From: a virus
IMG/VR virus record: IMGVR_UViG_3300015263_000147
Coordinates: 1 to 41,813 of that record
Strand: one strand, 5' to 3'
DNA: 41,813 nt
The position numbers and the translations under genes are program-made. Position 1 is the stretch's first letter. Each line of letters begins with the position of its first letter. Shown here one piece after another: positions 32,887-40,072 of the stretch. Under the pieces are notes generated by a model. That model saw nothing but the letters and a program-made list of their open reading frames with translations. It was not told the origin of the DNA and made no database searches.

Positions 32887-34173
32887 TTACGCTGCGAACG
32901 CCTCGGGGAACTCCTCCAAGAGCAACTTCTTGAAGTCATCCGACTCCGCCGCGAAGATCGCTCGGATCACGTCCAGGCGATTCTCGAAGTGCAGGCGAAT
33001 CATGGCAAGACGGCGTTTCCAGTGGTCCCCAAACTCGTAAGTGTCGGGAAAGTCCTGGCAAAGCGCCTTGGCGATGCTGCGTCGAGCATCGGCTGTCCCG
33101 TCCTTCTCGATCTTGGAGTTGCCTTCTTCCGAGGTCGCTGTCTGTTGGACGGCCTGTGTGTTCGGAAACGCCTTCTTGGGGCCGTTCGTGTTCTTGAACG
33201 TCATCCCCTCAACCGTGACCGTACTCTCCTGAGCCTTCCCGCCCATCCCGGTCGGGTCAGCGATTTCCGTACCGCCACCCGTGGAAAGGGTCGTCTGGAT
33301 CCCCTCCGACTGGGTGACCCGCTGGGCCTGCGGGACTTGAGCGACCACGCGGGTCTGAGGTTGAGCCTGAGCCGCCACGACGGTCCTCTGAGCCGGCTGG
33401 GCCGGTCGAGAGCCGGGTTGGTTGTAGCTTGCGAGGTTGGTCGTGGTGGCTTGAGGAGGGACGTAACCTGCCGTACGGCTCATCACGTCCCCTTTGCGGG
33501 CTTCCTTCACGGCCAAGTAGTCCGCCCGTTGCTCTTCCGTCATCATCGACAAGAGCTGGTCTTCCGAGAGCCCTTGGCCCGGCTGGACCTTGACCAGCTC
33601 GGCATCCCGGATAGCCGTACCCACCGTGTTCGGGGTCACCGTCGTCTCTGCCCGAGCCCTCGTCAGAAAGGCTCGTTCAACGGGAACGCCAAACTCGGCC
33701 CCTCCCATCTCGATACCTCGACCCCCACCCGTTTGACGGGCGATGCCACCACCGGCCGTTCTCTGTTGGTGAGCCCTCACCGCTTGGGTTTGCTGAGAGG
33801 CTGCCGATTGACGTTCCCCACGGGACATCACGATACGCTCATCCGACTCGACGGTGGTGATCGCCGTCTTCCTCGCCGGCTGCAAGGGGTTCTGCCCGAG
33901 GTCGTTGGCCGATCGGACTTGGATGTTCGCGGACGGGTTCGCCTCGATAGGCGCCTCCGGATCGTACTCGTCAGCCGGGATGAGCCAACCGAGCTTGATG
34001 GCCCCACGGAGCGTCGGGAGCACGAACTTCACACCCCCTACCTCTACGTTGGTCCCGTCGAAGAGGACTTCCATCTGCGCCTGGACCTGGTATCCAGTGG
34101 CACCTAGCTGAAAGCTGCGGGTCGAGATGTACGACACCATCTGGCCCGGTCTGAAATTCATCTGCATCGTCAT
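32887..34173 (-). CDS. Large virion-module protein with disordered centre
   Basis: 428 aa. The N-terminal domain (GQMVSYISTRSFQLGATGYQ, AQMEVLFDGTNVEVGGVKFV, LRGAIKLGWL) looks like a small beta fold, perhaps a barrel. Residues about 80-350 are Gln-, Ala-, Arg- and Thr-rich and probably disordered. The last 60 residues are helical (HWKRRLAMIRLHFENRLDVI). The form suggests a head-inner or scaffold protein; it follows the HU gene's terminator. ATG 34173 has GAGG upstream. No family recognised. Confidence 0.65.
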   Translation of the reverse strand: MTMQMNFRPGQMVSYISTRSFQLGATGYQVQAQMEVLFDGTNVEVGGVKFVLPTLRGAIKLGWLIPADEYDPEAPIEANPSANIQVRSANDLGQNPLQPARKTAITTVESDERIVMSRGERQSAASQQTQAVRAHQQRTAGGGIARQTGGGRGIEMGGAEFGVPVERAFLTRARAETTVTPNTVGTAIRDAELVKVQPGQGLSEDQLLSMMTEEQRADYLAVKEARKGDVMSRTAGYVPPQATTTNLASYNQPGSRPAQPAQRTVVAAQAQPQTRVVAQVPQAQRVTQSEGIQTTLSTGGGTEIADPTGMGGKAQESTVTVEGMTFKNTNGPKKAFPNTQAVQQTATSEEGNSKIEKDGTADARRSIAKALCQDFPDTYEFGDHWKRRLAMIRLHFENRLDVIRAIFAAESDDFKKLLLEEFPEAFAA

Positions 34174-34235
34174 CTGGTCCCAGCCTCTCTATAGGGGGTC
34201 TATACCGAAGGCGGGCTTACAAGATGATTAACAAC

Positions 34236-34269
34236 AGAGAGGCGGGCCGTTGGAACGACCCGCCTCTCT
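34236..34269 (-). terminator. Terminator after the HU gene
   Basis: An 11-bp perfect stem (34236-34246 with 34259-34269, AGAGAGGCGGG) plus inner CGTT/AACG lies 17 bases past the HU stop. The minus strand then reads TGTTGTTAATC. Stable terminator. Confidence 0.75.
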
Positions 34270-34286
34270 TATGACTTCTTCTGCGG

Positions 34287-34616
34287 TCACTTCTTCCCGC
34301 GACCCTTGCCTGAGTCGGGGAGCTGACCCACCGTCACCTTGAGGGCCTTGACGAACCGAGCCTTGAGCTTCTTCGAGGCCGGCTTGGCAGGTACCGTCAT
34401 CTGAGCCCCAGTCGCCGGGTTCCGAGCCTTGCGCTCAGGCTTCGGACCGACTTTCACGAGGATCAGCTTCGCGATGCCAGGCACCGTAAACTGGTTCTCC
34501 TTCTTGAGAGTCTTCCCGCAGACCAAGTTGAGGGCGTTGAGAAACGCCTTCACATGGGTCTTGGTGGTACCGTCCATCTCCTCAGCAATGGCGCTAATGA
34601 GTTGCGTCTTCGTCAT
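34287..34616 (-). CDS. HU/IHF-family DNA-binding protein
   Basis: 109 aa. TKTQLISAIAEEMDGTTKTH and the LNALNLVCGKTLKKEN helices are followed by FTVPGIAKLILVK and the DNA-intercalating arm with RNPATG at 65-70 (Pro67), then KARFVKALK. This is the HU/IHF fold that bends DNA as a dimer. A basic tail (GKGRGKK) extends it. ATG has AAGGA upstream, and the gene ends in a strong terminator. In a virion module it may condense phage DNA or help packaging, which is inference. Confidence 0.9.
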   Translation of the reverse strand: MTKTQLISAIAEEMDGTTKTHVKAFLNALNLVCGKTLKKENQFTVPGIAKLILVKVGPKPERKARNPATGAQMTVPAKPASKKLKARFVKALKVTVGQLPDSGKGRGKK

Positions 34617-34715
34617 CTGGTTCCTTCCGATCTAGTTCGTATTCAGGGAGGGGCACGCCCATCGTGCGCCATAGTAGCTAGTTACACCAACAGGTACTCC
34701 CCCAAAGCTAAGAAA

Positions 34716-35189
34716 TCAAACAGAAGTTGACTGCCCGTTCATGGACTCCGCCGCCTCAAGCATTTGCTGAAGGTCGGCGTCACCGGGGTTGGGTTCTTCA
34801 TGGGTATCTGAGGGATGGTCCGAAACTCTCCAAAGACCATCGGGTAGGCCGGATGTAAGGACCATGAGAGCTTGCTCTGCGAAGCCCGTTTCAGCTTCCC
34901 GAAGCTGACGGAATCCCTGGATGTGAGTCTGAACCCCCTTGAACGAATCCTGTACGGCGGCTTCGTCGGTAGCCCCAGACCCTTCCCAGGTCAGGTTGAA
35001 CGAGACCTCCGTACCACCATCTCCGTCGATGCCCTTGGTCCCAACGAGCGAAACCTTGAACTTCCAGACCGCCAGCCCGATGTCGGAGGGACAGTGCTCG
35101 AACGCGAAGATGGTCTTCGTGACGGCTTGCGGATCGATCGCCCTCCCGAGAAAGAGCAGAGCGTCCGAGAGAACAGAGAGGTGGCTCAT
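34716..35189 (-). CDS. Small virion-module protein of unknown function
   Basis: 157 aa with GAGG in front of ATG. The centre is mixed strand and helix (FAFEHCPSDIGLAVWKFKVS, EVSFNLTWEGSG, AAVQDSFKGVQTHIQGFRQL), and the C-terminus is acidic. I see no known motif. It sits between the lectin-like gene and HU. Confidence 0.6.
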   Translation of the reverse strand: MSHLSVLSDALLFLGRAIDPQAVTKTIFAFEHCPSDIGLAVWKFKVSLVGTKGIDGDGGTEVSFNLTWEGSGATDEAAVQDSFKGVQTHIQGFRQLREAETGFAEQALMVLTSGLPDGLWRVSDHPSDTHEEPNPGDADLQQMLEAAESMNGQSTSV

Positions 35190-35209
35190 AGGCCACCTCT
35201 ACACCGGGT

Positions 35210-35851
35210 TTAGGGGGTGTTCGGGTCCGGAACCCAATCAGGGATGGTTGTTCCAACCTGAACTTTATGGAGTGTTCCGTTGAACGCCGAGCCGGTCCCA
35301 ACTCCAGCCGGAACAAAACCCACGTAAACATGCGTAGGGTGAAAGGAATCCCACGACGAGGTGGGGTTGACCGCCCATGTGCCCACGCTTAGGTCGTTCT
35401 TGAGGAAGTAACCGTGACGGTTTCCAGAGGCGATCACGGCCTGCGAGTCCCACGCATAACGGTACCGCAAACGGACTCCGGTACCTTCTGCGGCGAGCTG
35501 CCCGGAGATTTGGGCAACGGTGTTCCCCAACGCGTCTCGATGAAAGAGGCTGATTCGGTTGCTGGCGTCCAAGAGGACTTCGGCGTACTGCCCCGTCGTA
35601 CTGTTTACCAAGGTAACAAGGGCTCGGGAGCTACCAGCCGCTCCCGTTGTGAACCACACGTCGATGGCCCCCTGTCGCCCCGTCAGCTTGTCTACGGCGA
35701 ATTGACCCGGCCCCAATGCGGTGAAAGCCACGCCCGGAAGGGCTGGAGTCACCAAGGGCGCCTTTTGAGAGGCCCCCTTCATGGGTAGGCCAGCGTTCAT
35801 GGCGACGTCCCCAATCAGGCCGGTCGGGTAGAGAATGAAGGGCTCGGTCAT
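35210..35851 (-). CDS. Lectin-like (LamG/concanavalin-type) virion protein
   Basis: 213 aa from ATG 35851; a TTG at 35872 is also open and neither has a clear ribosome site. Strands with a jelly-roll look: AIDVWFTTGAAGSSRALVTL, YAEVLLDASNRISLF, RLRYRYAWDSQAV, HVYVGFVPAGVGTGSAFNGT followed by a closing LHKVQVG strand. This order resembles LamG or concanavalin-like domains used in phages for binding sugars. It lies just after the homing endonuclease. Confidence 0.65.
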   Translation of the reverse strand: MTEPFILYPTGLIGDVAMNAGLPMKGASQKAPLVTPALPGVAFTALGPGQFAVDKLTGRQGAIDVWFTTGAAGSSRALVTLVNSTTGQYAEVLLDASNRISLFHRDALGNTVAQISGQLAAEGTGVRLRYRYAWDSQAVIASGNRHGYFLKNDLSVGTWAVNPTSSWDSFHPTHVYVGFVPAGVGTGSAFNGTLHKVQVGTTIPDWVPDPNTP

Positions 35852-35877
35852 CTTGAAGAGAAGAGCCGACAAGAAGA

Positions 35878-36855
35878 TCAGGCAGGTGGTCGACCCACCT
35901 TCCGAGGGTGCGGGATGTTGTACATCCTCAAGTAACGGTCGATGGTCGTGTGAGACTGCCCCAAGTCTTTAGCCATTCGCTTCACCGGCACCCCTTTGGC
36001 CGCCAGCTCCCGGAGAAGACTCTCGGGTAGAGCCTGCCTGACTTGGTAGTGCGGCCCTTGAAAGCCGAAATGGAGCTTGTGCTTCATGCACTCGGGCATG
36101 TGGGGCTTCACGAGGGAGATGAAAAGGTGGGCTTGGTCTTCCCCCTCGAAGAGAAAGTCCCCCGTCTTTCCGTTGTGAATTTCCCACCGGGGCTTGAGAT
36201 TGAACCTGGCGAGGATTTCTAGGGCTACATCTCGACTGGAGGGCTGCATTCCGAACGTGATGCGGGGCCACCACCCAACCGAACCATCGTCCATGAACCA
36301 TACGGACAAGGCGAAGGCGTCCACGAGGTCTACAACTTTTCGGTCAAGGCGCTTAGGCCCGGTCTCGTCGTAGAAGGTCGGGTACCATTCGTTGAGGCTC
36401 GGGTGAGCTACTGTCTCGAACCGCCACCCTTTGAAGGTGCCTTCGGGTTTTTTCCAAACGACCGGCTTGACCCCGCTCTTGACCCACGACCCCCACTGAA
36501 CCGCCTTCCACTCGATGTACTCCCGTTGGGCATCCGAATGGTTTTCAAGGAACCGGGTCGAGTTGGGTAGCCGACCCAACCGCCCGTCCCCGAGCATCGA
36601 CCCTACCAAAAGTGACCGGAGCCTACCTTCGATGGAGGTCACCTCATTGCGTTCCGCCCGAGAGACGGTTTCGATTCCGAACCGTTTTCGCCAAGACCGA
36701 ACCCTCTTGAGTGTGGCGCCTTGTCCGATCCGGTCGACGATGGCCTGGTCGGTGAGCTTCTCGACTTCGTAGAGTTGGCGTAGGGCTTCGGGAGGAAGGG
36801 GGCAGTCGATAGGTCTCACTTGAAGTGAGGTAGCACCTAATTGGTCCGTTAGCAA
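35878..36855 (-). CDS. LAGLIDADG homing endonuclease, free-standing
   Basis: 325 aa. Two motif copies are seen: LLVGSMLGDGRL (residues 82-93, Asp90) and ALSVWFMDDGS (172-182, Asp180). Two motifs mean a single-chain enzyme that cuts a long asymmetric DNA site. The C-terminus ends in a helix-turn-helix (VKRMAKDLGQSHTTIDRYLR), and another helix-turn-helix-like part precedes motif 1. It is not inside another gene, so no intron or intein is evident. The track start is TTG at 36855, 16 bases past the capsid terminator stem; a GTG at 36819 is also possible. It sits between the major capsid gene and a lectin-like gene, as expected for a mobile insertion. Confidence 0.85.
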   Translation of the reverse strand: MLTDQLGATSLQVRPIDCPLPPEALRQLYEVEKLTDQAIVDRIGQGATLKRVRSWRKRFGIETVSRAERNEVTSIEGRLRSLLVGSMLGDGRLGRLPNSTRFLENHSDAQREYIEWKAVQWGSWVKSGVKPVVWKKPEGTFKGWRFETVAHPSLNEWYPTFYDETGPKRLDRKVVDLVDAFALSVWFMDDGSVGWWPRITFGMQPSSRDVALEILARFNLKPRWEIHNGKTGDFLFEGEDQAHLFISLVKPHMPECMKHKLHFGFQGPHYQVRQALPESLLRELAAKGVPVKRMAKDLGQSHTTIDRYLRMYNIPHPRKVGRPPA

Positions 36856-36870
36856 CGAAGTACAAAAGCC

Positions 36871-36904
36871 GAGAGGCCACCCCGGTTTCCCGGAGCGGCC
36901 TCTC
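36871..36904 (-). terminator. Terminator after the major capsid gene
   Basis: GAGAGGCC (36871-36878) pairs with GGCCTCTC (36897-36904), with an inner CCGG/CCGG after mismatches. The minus strand continues CGGCTTTTG. It lies 29 bases past the capsid stop and just before the homing endonuclease. Confidence 0.75.
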
Positions 36905-36932
36905 AGTTTTGGCTTATTCAGCCTGTTTCGTG

Positions 36933-37805
36933 TCAGACGCGGGTGACGATCAACCGCGTGAGACCACGCGGGTTGAACGCGCCGATGCCGACATTTTCAA
37001 AACAGGAGAAGCCGATGGTGCGGGCCTTCGGGTCGTCCGCCGAGAGGACCGTCAGCTCCGTACGAACCGGGAAGCGGCCGAAGTTCTCCGGCTCCGCACA
37101 GATGTACACGAACCCGGCCGGAACCAGGCGGCTCGTGATGATCTGGGCGCCCCAGAGCGTGGCCTGGAGGCCCGTCTTGAGGAGGACAGCCTGCGACTCG
37201 ATGTCGAGGATGTCTCGGCCGAACTTGCGGATGTCCGCGTAGTCCGTCGCGTTCATGTAGATACGGGCAACCCGGAGGTCGTGCCGCTCCACTTCCGCGA
37301 AGGCGTCCGCGAGGACGGACGGCGAGATCGGAGCCACGACGTTGATGTCGGGGTTCGTCTGGCCGGGGAGGGTGTCGAAGCCCGAGACAGCGATGCTGTC
37401 GAGGACCGCGAACACACGCTCGTCTTCCGCCGCCTGGATCTGAGCCTTGGCGAGATCCTGGGACCGCTCGATGAGGTCGAAGCGGCGCTCCTTGATCTGC
37501 GTCAGCGGGATCTCGGGGTTCGAGGCGATCTCGAACAGCGGGAAGATCACACGACGGGGCTTCTGGATGGCAAGGATGTTCTCGCCCTCCTCGCCGACCA
37601 CGTACGCCGTGACGTCCGGGTCCTTGTCGTAGATCGGAAGCGCTCCGTCCGGAAGCTGCTCGACCAGGAAGGTCTTGCGGCCGACCGCCGTGTAGTCACG
37701 ACGGAGGCGGAGAGGCTGGATCATGGAGGCAGCGAGCTTCGCACGGCCAGCGGCCGTTTTGATGTACTCGCTGATGATCTGTTGCTTGACGTCGTTGGAA
37801 ACCAT
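36933..37805 (-). CDS. Major capsid protein
   Basis: 290 aa, a probable HK97-fold shell subunit. Features: a helical N-terminus (VKQQIISEYIKTAAGRAKLA), an E-loop-like stretch (YVVGEEGENILAIQKPRRVI), an acidic spine helix (RSQDLAKAQIQAAEDERVFA), and a P-domain and A-domain part (HDLRVARIYMNATDYADIRK, LWGAQIITSRLVPAGFVYIC, LSADDPKARTIGFSCFENVG). Context agrees: protease, scaffold and decoration genes lie upstream, and a strong terminator follows. KTAAG at residues 16-20 may be a maturation cut site. ATG has GAAGG seven bases upstream. Confidence 0.85.
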   Translation of the reverse strand: MVSNDVKQQIISEYIKTAAGRAKLAASMIQPLRLRRDYTAVGRKTFLVEQLPDGALPIYDKDPDVTAYVVGEEGENILAIQKPRRVIFPLFEIASNPEIPLTQIKERRFDLIERSQDLAKAQIQAAEDERVFAVLDSIAVSGFDTLPGQTNPDINVVAPISPSVLADAFAEVERHDLRVARIYMNATDYADIRKFGRDILDIESQAVLLKTGLQATLWGAQIITSRLVPAGFVYICAEPENFGRFPVRTELTVLSADDPKARTIGFSCFENVGIGAFNPRGLTRLIVTRV

Positions 37806-37829
37806 GTTCGTGCCTTCTTTCCTTTCCGC

Positions 37830-38480
37830 TCAGATCCGGAGATCCAGCACGAGCATGGGGGTGTTGGCGTCGGGGGCCGCCTTGACGACACCGACGACCG
37901 TGGGGACATGCGGGTTGACGGAGTACGCCGCCGCAGTGAAGAGGGTCTCGTACGAGTCGTCCGGGTTGTTCGTGAGAAGCCCGTTGGCCGAAGCGTAGAG
38001 AAGGTCGCCAGCCGCGTAGGTGAGGTTGTCACCAGCGTTGCCGGGGCCGGTCGCCTGGAGGATCTTGGTCTCGTAGATCGTCACGCCAACGCACGAGCCG
38101 GAGCCGCACACGTAGGCGCCACGACCGGAGGCCGGGCCAGGGGTGTTCTCGAAGGCGTTACCAACGGCATCGTTCAGGAAGATGCCGAGAGGCTTCTGTC
38201 CCGCGAGGAAGGTTGGACCAGCCGTGACGGACGGGCCGCCGATGAGGTTGTTGCCTGCCTGCGGTCGCGTGAACGCGACCGAGCCGCCGAGAACACCAAC
38301 TTTGGTGATACCGGCGAGGGTGGTGCTGACGAGAGTTGAGCCCGTGTAGACGCCAGGGTTGGCCTGGGTAAAGGCATCGGCCGTGAGGGCACCCACGCTG
38401 TTGCGGGTGACCACATGGAAGAGATGCACTCGACCGGAGGTCTCCTTGAAGTCACCCGAGCTTTGTCCGCGCATGCTCAT
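37830..38480 (-). CDS. Capsid decoration-like protein
   Basis: 216 aa with AGGAG nine bases before ATG. Gly-, Ala- and Thr-rich beta sequence (GITKVGVLGGSVAFTRPQAG, KPLGIFLNDAVGNAFENTPG, SYETLFTAAAYSVNPHVPTV, GVVKAAPDANTPMLVLDLRI). This resembles head-decoration proteins that sit beside capsid genes in many phages. It is directly upstream of the major capsid gene. The role is inferred from order and composition. Confidence 0.65.
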   Translation of the reverse strand: MSMRGQSSGDFKETSGRVHLFHVVTRNSVGALTADAFTQANPGVYTGSTLVSTTLAGITKVGVLGGSVAFTRPQAGNNLIGGPSVTAGPTFLAGQKPLGIFLNDAVGNAFENTPGPASGRGAYVCGSGSCVGVTIYETKILQATGPGNAGDNLTYAAGDLLYASANGLLTNNPDDSYETLFTAAAYSVNPHVPTVVGVVKAAPDANTPMLVLDLRI

Positions 38481-38541
38481 TGAATGCGTCTCCTATGGGC
38501 GGGAAAGCGTTGGGGCCTTCACATTCACATCTACATCTAGG

Positions 38542-38563
38542 CAATCACCTTTACGGGTGATTG
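38542..38563. other. Perfect 8-bp hairpin between scaffold and decoration genes
   Basis: CAATCACC (38542-38549) and GGTGATTG (38556-38563) with a 6-base loop lie in the 131-base gap. No T-run follows on the minus strand. It may be a processing or leader structure. The rest of the gap holds an A/T-richer stretch with two CATCTA units just left of the hairpin. Confidence 0.45.
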
Positions 38564-38580
38564 AAGGATTATTGGAGACC

Positions 38581-38605
38581 GAGGGGATTCATTTTGAACC
38601 CCCTC
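38581..38605 (-). terminator. Hairpin after the scaffold gene
   Basis: GAGGGG (38581-38586) pairs with CCCCTC (38600-38605), then a mismatch and TTC/GAA around a 5-base loop. It lies just 7 bases past the scaffold stop. No strong T-tract follows, so a partial terminator is likely. Confidence 0.55.
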
Positions 38606-38611
38606 TGCCAT

Positions 38612-40027
38612 TCAACGATCCGTAGGAAGCCCGAAAGCCTCCTTGACGTTCGGGGCCGAACCCCAGAGGGACGAGAGCTTGTCGACCTCGTTCCCGCTGC
38701 GACCCGAAGGACCCCCACCGATCTGACTCACGCCCTGCGTGGGGCGGGTACCAACGGTACGGGTAGAGGCGGTGCGAACCGCATGAGCCTGCTTCTGCTG
38801 ACCCTCGCCGCCGTCCTGCGCCTGCTGGGCCTGCTGAGCCTCGTCGTTGGCGAAGAGCTGGCGGAGAACGTCGTCCTCCGGTCCGAGGGAAACCTCACCG
38901 ACGTCCATCGACGGGGTCTCCAGCTCGATGTCCATGGCGGCCGGGGCAGCGGGGGCCTGCATCCCGCCGTCCGAGGCGAGCATCTGGTCGATGAGCTGGT
39001 CGTCACCCATCATCATGGGCTCCTGACCCTGAGCCATCGGCATCTGCTGCTGGCCTTGGCCCTGCATCTGCTGCTGAGCGAGCTGCTGGACGATCTGCTG
39101 CGCAGCCTGCATAGGGTCTTGACCCGACTGAACCGCCTGCTGGATCGCAGCCTGAAGCGCCTGCTGTTGTGCCTGCATCTGCTGCTCGTCAGCCTTCTTC
39201 TTGGCAGCCGCCTGGACCGGCATCTGCTGCTGGCCCTGAGCCTGCTGCTGCATCTGGGCGAGCTGCTGCTGCATCTGGGCGAGCTGCTGCTGGAGCGCCT
39301 GAACCTGCTGCTGCGCCTGCATCTGCTGTTGCTGGGCCTGCTGCTCCTGCTGCGCCTGCATCTGCTGCTGCATGGCCTGCTGGACCATCGCCTGGGCCGC
39401 TTGAGCGTCACCCTGCTGGAGAGCCTGGACAGCCTGAGCGACCTGATCTTGGTTCGCCTTCTTGTCCTCGCCTTCCTTCTTGTCCTCGGCCTCTTCCTTC
39501 TTCTTCTCCGCGTTCTCCTTGAACTGCGGAGGCATCTCGCCGCCCTGCTTGGCCTGACCCTCTTCCTCGTCACCACCCTCCTCTTCCTCGTCGTCGTTGG
39601 CGAGGCGGGTGTACGTGGACATGACCTCCGAGTCCGGGAGGTACATGAACGAGATCGACTGCTCCTCGATGTCCGACTCGGAAGCCGTCTTGGGGAGCAT
39701 CGCTCGGGCGATGGCAACGCAGAGGGCAGCCTTCTTGGTGAGGACTTCCTCCGAGGCCGTCTTCTCGGGGTGGTTGAAGGTGTCGCCACGCATCTCGGGC
39801 ATGCCGATCTCGTTGCGCTTCACCTGCCCACCGCTGTACTCCGCCTCCCACGTCCCGTTGGACGGGTGGACGTCCTCAGCGAAGGACGAAGGATCCCCAG
39901 TCACGTACTTGTCAGCCGGAGGCTGGACCTTCACGTGATCCTGGTTCATGAGGTAGGGGTCGGCCGTCTTGACGGTCGCCCGCTTGACGATCTCGTCATG
40001 GTTCCAGGTTGAGCGCTCGCGGGGCAT
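38612..40027 (-). CDS. Gln-rich scaffold/head-assembly protein
   Basis: 471 aa. An N-terminal part (1-130) with a helix LTKKAALCVAIARAMLP is followed by an acidic block NDDEEEEGGDEEEG (about 144-157), a Lys/Glu-rich stretch, then residues 193-336 that are roughly half glutamine with many Met and Ala, probably coiled coil. The C-terminal 130 residues are polar. Acidic, low-complexity helical proteins between protease and capsid genes are usually internal scaffolds removed by the protease. The motif (K/R)TA(S/D) occurs four times (residues 20-23, 89-92, 113-116, 418-421). ATG has AAGGA eight bases upstream. Confidence 0.7.
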   Translation of the reverse strand: MPRERSTWNHDEIVKRATVKTADPYLMNQDHVKVQPPADKYVTGDPSSFAEDVHPSNGTWEAEYSGGQVKRNEIGMPEMRGDTFNHPEKTASEEVLTKKAALCVAIARAMLPKTASESDIEEQSISFMYLPDSEVMSTYTRLANDDEEEEGGDEEEGQAKQGGEMPPQFKENAEKKKEEAEDKKEGEDKKANQDQVAQAVQALQQGDAQAAQAMVQQAMQQQMQAQQEQQAQQQQMQAQQQVQALQQQLAQMQQQLAQMQQQAQGQQQMPVQAAAKKKADEQQMQAQQQALQAAIQQAVQSGQDPMQAAQQIVQQLAQQQMQGQGQQQMPMAQGQEPMMMGDDQLIDQMLASDGGMQAPAAPAAMDIELETPSMDVGEVSLGPEDDVLRQLFANDEAQQAQQAQDGGEGQQKQAHAVRTASTRTVGTRPTQGVSQIGGGPSGRSGNEVDKLSSLWGSAPNVKEAFGLPTDR

Positions 40028-40072
40028 CGGGGGGATCCTTTCAGTTGGTGAAGGACTCGTATAAAGACTTTT

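Noticed and set aside
38561-40012. Plus-strand Leu-rich open frame of 483 codons resembling a membrane protein
   Set aside because: It is the reverse complement of the Gln-rich scaffold: CAG codons read as CTG Leu. The scaffold frame fits gene order and has a ribosome site.
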